Below are positions 40,001 to 43,460 of a DNA stretch of 43,460 nucleotides, piece by piece. The position numbers and the translations under genes are program-made. The DNA is from a virus: positions 1 to 43,460 of IMG/VR virus record IMGVR_UViG_3300028550_000736; one strand, given 5' to 3'. The notes under the pieces were generated by a model. It was not told where the DNA came from, made no database searches, and worked only from the letters and a program-made list of their open reading frames with translations. The first letter of the stretch is position 1. Every line of letters begins with the position of its first letter.

Positions 40001-40380
40001 GCATCTACACCAGGTGCTACACCTTGTGCTGCTGTATTAAAAGCAGCCGATCCTAAACCTGATGTAAGACCTGATAACAATGCTTTACTACCAGAGCCAC
40101 CTGTTTGTGCATATGTTGCTAAACCTGCTCCTATACCTGTTAATGCGGCTGTAGACAAACTACCAAGACCTACAGCACCTAATACAGTTGGACCTAACAT
40201 TCCACCTAATAATGGTGCTAAGAAAGGTAAGAACGCTTCTGGCTGTCCTGTATCTGGATTAATAGTAAGTGGCATAGCACCTGCTAATCCTTTAACTTCT
40301 GCAGGATTAACATGAAGAAGCATAGAATCACCAAAACGACCTTGTGCTGCTACATTTTTTGTTTGTTGTTCAATGTCCAT
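37039..40380 (-). CDS. Large Pro/Gly-rich virion (injection-type) protein
   Basis: A 1113-residue protein. Residues about 45-260 are Ala/Gly/Leu-rich with hydrophobic helices (FLPFLAPLLGGMLGPTVLGA) and could cross membranes. Residues about 280-900 are disordered and Pro/Gly/Gln-rich, with GGGDS tandem repeats near 500-515 and many APPMDIAPP-like units. The C-terminal 150 residues look globular and acidic. Similar proteins in marine podovirus-like phages are thought to be ejected with the DNA; this is inference. TAATG overlap upstream. Confidence 0.65.
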   Translation of the reverse strand: MDIEQQTKNVAAQGRFGDSMLLHVNPAEVKGLAGAMPLTINPDTGQPEAFLPFLAPLLGGMLGPTVLGAVGLGSLSTAALTGIGAGLATYAQTGGSGSKALLSGLTSGLGSAAFNTAAQGVAPGVDAATSSVANAAMDPAVTSTFGQGASGGFGTLTGNSGQAANVASQSLTPAITNQSTLFESGKAIFGQPGGFDAGMKTLAGAAMTPTGILAGTTAGTAGIIASQEAFERQMIQMGLDEEERKKRMYERYPEMIPMASGGRTGFYTGGNSSSESSIYDIDDGFNSGYSVGGGGSNGGSGGGRGYDPYTNMNLGFNSNAYAPIARRTRPIPGGYMAGFGPEQRYFQGNNPAQYLTQYARDIAANNPDATPEDGASGSPQDPAAQPTNMQQDQRYSNFRPQMYQQPFNPYAQSYQPPQPMAPPGGFRNEGRYGYTPPQMFGGYGNPYMQRPSYQSFYGNPQMNGMINPYQAFSQMPIPRYTPPPPTPPVSDGGGDSGGGDSGGGDSGGGTGDGNTPPINLPPINDPGIGRKGGGINVPPQAGTEPYEGSFTGKKTGTPPVNTPPPTITIPIEGGADVTIPDYSQPQPPARPGPPADFNPAAGIPGSGVPPVQNPGDFRDGLPSVTDFDNTFSPEQLDDMRNKFGPEPDPIAPPVIAPPMDIAPPMKGNDKFSASQSGLSSIDGSAIKEDMRGIDDKDYTDYSGYLDFYDKPPSMAPMDIAPPRDQDMLARLSPAQLASIGAPMSQSALDQNMRNSMDIAPPVFGPQDSIGIQGGDGTNPLQTPIAMPRNPGMVADINQRMFPPPVQSGPQPFLQQPQGPHTGGIPVTEQGDIFNAKPRDRILPAGPPPVTGPAPGERQIPTGPTMGGIGSFTPPPVTQGPPPVEQIPGRDNFMNDLMNKSPMQAPLPQIPTPAAPGNMSVDQQPKPPMSGGMFGAPMFAAGGDTDLPNKGLKALDKVAPEVVEAMGYQEGGQIDMMQDPITQGAIMFILGESEDENAINMFVEKYGSEQFLALRDTVLKQAAGNPEAQTEGLIQGNGNSGMADDLPGVIGNKEQIAVSQDEFIVPADVVSMLGDGSSDAGSKQLYNMMDRVRQAKTGGTTQASPINPSKVMPG
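38855..38905 (-). repeat. Tandem repeat coding for GGGDS units
   Basis: Three to four near-identical 15-bp units (TCTCCGCCGCCTGAA on the plus strand) encode repeated Gly-Gly-Gly-Asp-Ser. Such repeats can change number by slippage, which would alter the length of the disordered linker. Confidence 0.75.
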
Positions 40381-40721
40381 TATCTATCTTCCTCTTTTGT
40401 TTCACAGCCAAACATGTTAAAACTCATGTCAACCGCACTTGTATAAACTTTTACTACATCTGTTTGATTCAATGTTATCCCAATTACTAGGGTTAGTGAA
40501 TCGTTTGCCGCTACTGATTTATCATAATATATAAATTGTTTATCATTAGCAGAAGCTCCATCTACATGAACACTTAATCTAAATGTTATAGCTGATCCTG
40601 TTCTGTTTGCTGCAACTATAGAACTAACAGTTGTCTGTGTCATATTAGGAACTGTATATAATACTGTTACTGTTGTTGCCGCAGGGTCTAGTTGACCTAA
40701 TACTTTTAAATTATCAGCCAC
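40380..40721 (-). CDS. Small beta-rich virion protein
   Basis: A 113-residue protein beginning at GTG (40721, with AGG upstream). The pattern VTVLYTVPN and FRLSVHVDG with NQTDVVKVY alternates in a way typical of a beta-sandwich, as in small head or tail decoration proteins. It lies between the tail-hub protein and the large injection-type protein. Function is inferred from fold and context only. Confidence 0.62.
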   Translation of the reverse strand: MADNLKVLGQLDPAATTVTVLYTVPNMTQTTVSSIVAANRTGSAITFRLSVHVDGASANDKQFIYYDKSVAANDSLTLVIGITLNQTDVVKVYTSAVDMSFNMFGCETKEEDR

Positions 40722-40917
40722 CTGTCATCCCCATTAATAAAAATTGATGTCTTTTTACGCTCTTGCTTGATACTACATCTTCTAGTTTCTTTAATCTAAT
40801 TACTTCTATAGCTAAATCTTGCACAGCTTGTTCTATAATCCTTCTTGTAACTGCCTCATCTAAGGTGTTATATTCTTGATTTGCTAAAGGTAATGCTATT
40901 GTTTTAGGATTTGCCAT
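40714..40917 (-). CDS. Small helical protein in the tail block
   Basis: A 67-residue protein with a helix of Leu/Ile/Val heptads (residues about 20-50), likely a coiled coil. It overlaps its neighbours at both ends (TAATG before, 8 bp after), showing co-translation with the hub protein. Possibly a minor tail or assembly protein. Confidence 0.6.
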   Translation of the reverse strand: MANPKTIALPLANQEYNTLDEAVTRRIIEQAVQDLAIEVIRLKKLEDVVSSKSVKRHQFLLMGMTGG

Positions 40918-42767
40918 TATCTTTTACCATCTGGTCTTATATCTAATCTTAGATCACCTAATCTCCAACCATAATCGTTAGATGAATTAGAAACTCTGAT
41001 AGCACATTGCCTGCTTCTTGCTCTTGTATTTGTAAAGGTAGAGTTTGGAGTAACTGATACAGTAGATAAAGTAGACAACTCTTGTAATGGGTAGTCTCTT
41101 CCTTTAATAGTAATAGTTACATCATCTGCTGTGGACTGTTGATCTCTAAATTTAATATCAGGTATTACTTTGTTTACTGCAGTAAACTTTTCTCCATCTG
41201 GGTCTAAGTCAAAATCACTTGATTCTATATATGCAGTAAAGTCACTACCATCATCTCCATGTCCTAGCTCATGTGCGTAAATAAAATTATTATTATCTTC
41301 ACTATTATTTTTACTTGTAGCTATTGGGTTATCTAATATAATAGCTTGATCCCATGCAGTTCTTACAAAGTTATCTGCTGTTGTTCCAATAGACCAAACT
41401 TGTTCTAGATAATTAAACATTACATATTTATCTACTTCTAAACTATCACCTGATGGATAGAACCACATTATTTCATTAGCACTATCATTAACGGCACCAA
41501 ATATTTTAAATGCCTGACTTTTATTTATATCGCTTAAAACATAATCTAATACAGTACATGGCAATCTTTGAGCACTACCAGAGTAACTATAGAATCCACC
41601 ATTATCCATAAAGTAAACTTGATTATTAGCATTTACTGCTGCATTAGGAGATATTAATGATGGACCATGTGCCACTTCATTAAATGAATACACGAATGGT
41701 GATCCTACAAATCTCATAGAGACTATGCCAGCATCTGTCCATATAAGTATTTCTTGTCTTGTTCTTAAAGCTCCTATTATTGTAGAGCCCATTGATAGTT
41801 GCACACCACCAGCTTGATTTGTTGCTGTAGGTGTCCAGTTTATTATGCTTTCTGTATCTGAGAATCTTACTAATAAAGGATCAATTGCTGTTCCTCCTAT
41901 AGGATTGCAACCAAAAGCTATAACATGCTTGTCTACATCAGATAACATTATCTGTAATACTGCTGTTGGCACATTGCTAGCATTACTTAAAGTTGTTGCT
42001 TCTACTGCTCTTGAATTGCCACCAACAGATTCATCCCAGTAATAAATACCTCCAGCTCTAGGATTTAATAATAAATCATCACCAAAATTATCTATAGACC
42101 ATAATCTTAATTGGTTTGTAAGAGTAAGATCACTTGCAGAACCCCATGTAGAAGCACCCCAAGTACCAGAACCCCAACCAGTTGATTGAACATATACATC
42201 TAAACCTGAGTTTATTTGATATACAGCATCAGCACCTGATCCGCCATTACCACTATCACTACTATTTGCTGTAGCTGTAGCTGTAAAGGTAAATGTATCT
42301 ACGCTTGCTACACCAGTAATTTGATATTCTTGATTTAAAACAGCAGCAGTAATAGCACCGCCTAAACTAGCAGCACCAGCTAATGTTACAAAATCTCCTG
42401 TTACAGCCCCATGTGCGTTATCTGTTGCTGTTATGGTTGTTGATCCATTAGTTGCAGCAAAAACAATACCATTGGTTGTTGTAGCTCTTATAGGAGTTAC
42501 GTCAGAAAAAACATTACCTTCTAAAACATAAAATTTTTGATGAGTTCCAAGTGTTATATAGTTAGTACCACCAGATGCTCTATACACAAATATCTTTCTA
42601 GAAGTGCCTATAAAACTTTGTGTGCTTAACTTTTCCCAGCCACCTATTCTTTCAGGTCTGCCTTTTCTAAATCTAACTTTGTCAGCATCAAACCAGCCAC
42701 CTTCGTTACTATAATTAGTACCTTCTTTGTTTATTCCTGGTTTAAATACATATTTTCTTAATGTCAT
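40917..42767 (-). CDS. P22 gp10-like tail-hub / DNA-stabilisation protein
   Basis: A 616-residue protein with the start typical of this family (FKPGINKEGTNYSNEGGW, then DADKVRFRKGRPERIGGWE). The body is beta-rich with repeated Trp/Gly/Asp strands, as in a propeller, including WTDAGIVSMRFVG and VYFMDNGGFYSYSG. In P22, gp10 plugs the portal channel after packaging and anchors the tail needle. A P22-type portal supports this. GAGG precedes the start. Confidence 0.82.
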   Translation of the reverse strand: MTLRKYVFKPGINKEGTNYSNEGGWFDADKVRFRKGRPERIGGWEKLSTQSFIGTSRKIFVYRASGGTNYITLGTHQKFYVLEGNVFSDVTPIRATTTNGIVFAATNGSTTITATDNAHGAVTGDFVTLAGAASLGGAITAAVLNQEYQITGVASVDTFTFTATATANSSDSGNGGSGADAVYQINSGLDVYVQSTGWGSGTWGASTWGSASDLTLTNQLRLWSIDNFGDDLLLNPRAGGIYYWDESVGGNSRAVEATTLSNASNVPTAVLQIMLSDVDKHVIAFGCNPIGGTAIDPLLVRFSDTESIINWTPTATNQAGGVQLSMGSTIIGALRTRQEILIWTDAGIVSMRFVGSPFVYSFNEVAHGPSLISPNAAVNANNQVYFMDNGGFYSYSGSAQRLPCTVLDYVLSDINKSQAFKIFGAVNDSANEIMWFYPSGDSLEVDKYVMFNYLEQVWSIGTTADNFVRTAWDQAIILDNPIATSKNNSEDNNNFIYAHELGHGDDGSDFTAYIESSDFDLDPDGEKFTAVNKVIPDIKFRDQQSTADDVTITIKGRDYPLQELSTLSTVSVTPNSTFTNTRARSRQCAIRVSNSSNDYGWRLGDLRLDIRPDGKR

Positions 42768-42770
42768 GTA

Positions 42771-43214
42771 TTAAACCTCGTGCCATTCCTTGCCTTCAAA
42801 CAATAAAGCTTCAGCTTCTCTTCTTCTAATTAAACCTTCAAGAACTTTTCCGCCTGCTTTATTCCAACGCTTAATTTGTGCAGGTACATCTTCATAGTTA
42901 CCTTTGTTTAAAACTTTAAGCATAGTAGATGCTTTTAAATTAGATGGTCCTAGGTTAAACGTCCAAGACACCAAAGCATCAAATTGATGTTGGCTCATTG
43001 GCATTTCTACAGCATCCATAACAGATTCTTCAAACTCTTCTAAATCTTTTGTTAATAAATTTTCTGCTTCTTGTTGAGTTACTAAGTCTCCTTCTTTAAC
43101 ATCCTTAGTATGCCCATAACCTATTGTTAAAACATCTGCTGCACATTTGTATGCGTTATATTCGCAGCCTTCAAATTTCTTAATTAACGATATTCCTTCT
43201 TGTGATATTTTCAT
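42771..43214 (-). CDS. Endolysin, T4/P22-type lysozyme (GH24)
   Basis: A 147-residue muramidase. The catalytic segment is KKFEGCEYNAYKCAADVLTI followed by GYGHT. E15 is the acid, and C24 and T30 sit at the positions of Asp20 and Thr26 in T4 lysozyme; a Cys for that Asp occurs in some family members. The helical C-terminal lobe includes WTFNLG and LIRRREAE. There is no signal peptide, so a holin must release it; one is encoded just upstream. CAGGA precedes the ATG. Confidence 0.92.
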   Translation of the reverse strand: MKISQEGISLIKKFEGCEYNAYKCAADVLTIGYGHTKDVKEGDLVTQQEAENLLTKDLEEFEESVMDAVEMPMSQHQFDALVSWTFNLGPSNLKASTMLKVLNKGNYEDVPAQIKRWNKAGGKVLEGLIRRREAEALLFEGKEWHEV

Positions 43215-43216
43215 AT

Positions 43217-43447
43217 TTAATCCTGTTTGTGCGAAGCTCCAAAGTAAAAAGAGATTACAGCACTAGCTAAACCTCCTAAGTAACCAAGGACTAAGTTAAT
43301 AAGAGCTTCTGAATTTTGTTCTGGTGGTTGTAGAGTTACTAAAAATATATAGCCCATAAACCCACCTACGATTACTATACCCATTATTCTAGCTGTCCAA
43401 TCTTTACTAAATTTACCTCTAGCGTCTTGTATATCGGCTGTTTCCAT
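43217..43447 (-). CDS. Holin-like membrane protein
   Basis: A 76-residue protein with a charged N terminus (1-18) and two hydrophobic segments (about 21-39, IMGIVIVGGFMGYIFLVTL, and 47-67), followed by a short polar tail (SHKQD). Two membrane passes, small size and position directly before the lysozyme fit a holin. The upstream region is cut by the window edge, so a longer start cannot be excluded. Confidence 0.75.
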   Translation of the reverse strand: METADIQDARGKFSKDWTARIMGIVIVGGFMGYIFLVTLQPPEQNSEALINLVLGYLGGLASAVISFYFGASHKQD

Positions 43448-43460
43448 AGCGAATACATCT

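Overview
The window is most of the genome of a tailed, podovirus-like bacteriophage, AT-rich and probably marine. The packaging, portal, capsid, tail-hub and very large 'polyvalent' proteins have the gene order and style of uncultured marine podovirus-like phages. The host cannot be read from the sequence; a bacterial host with a low-GC genome is likely. No integrase, DNA polymerase, RNA polymerase or tRNA gene was seen.

Layout. (1) 1-10978, minus strand, read right to left: small terminase, a 537-bp palindrome-rich gap, large terminase, portal, a small protein, a GroES-like co-chaperonin, scaffold, head proteins, major capsid protein with a strong terminator, and further virion proteins. (2) 11040-17843, plus strand: an operon with a MoxR-type AAA+ ATPase, a 320-aa partner, a zinc-peptidase/VWA protein and unknown proteins, ending in four small translationally coupled genes and a strong terminator. 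(3) 17890-18390: a regulatory stretch with repeats, a terminator and a parS-like palindrome. (4) 18392-18938 plus and 18883-21533 minus: small regulators, then a primase-helicase operon read leftwards. (5) 21750-26766 plus: a recombination/replication operon (Cas4-like PD-(D/E)XK nuclease, annealing protein, SSB-tailed protein, Ref-like nuclease, RusA-like resolvase). (6) 26704-43447, minus strand: holin, lysozyme, P22 gp10-like hub, large internal/injection-type proteins and a 2290-aa protein. Blocks 1 and 6 read in the same direction and would form one late operon if the genome were circular, but the window ends do not close cleanly.

The most interesting system is in block 2. Each of the first six cistrons is preceded by a self-cleaving hammerhead ribozyme or a close variant: four textbook type III ribozymes with GUA cleavage sites (before the genes at 13065, 14171, 15650 and 16742), one type I candidate (before 11870) and one variant type III candidate (before 11403). 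Each ribozyme is followed by a small covarying hairpin that holds the Shine-Dalgarno sequence in its loop. Four of the ribozymes are preceded by a longer hairpin or terminator carrying a shared 15-bp motif. The sequence therefore predicts an operon RNA that cuts itself into single-gene mRNAs, each with a 3' hairpin and a displayed ribosome-binding site. The fragments between neighbouring type III ribozymes could also be brought end to end and circularised. The 15-bp motif (GACTRGTAAATATTT) occurs eleven times, only between 11.0 and 26.4 kb.
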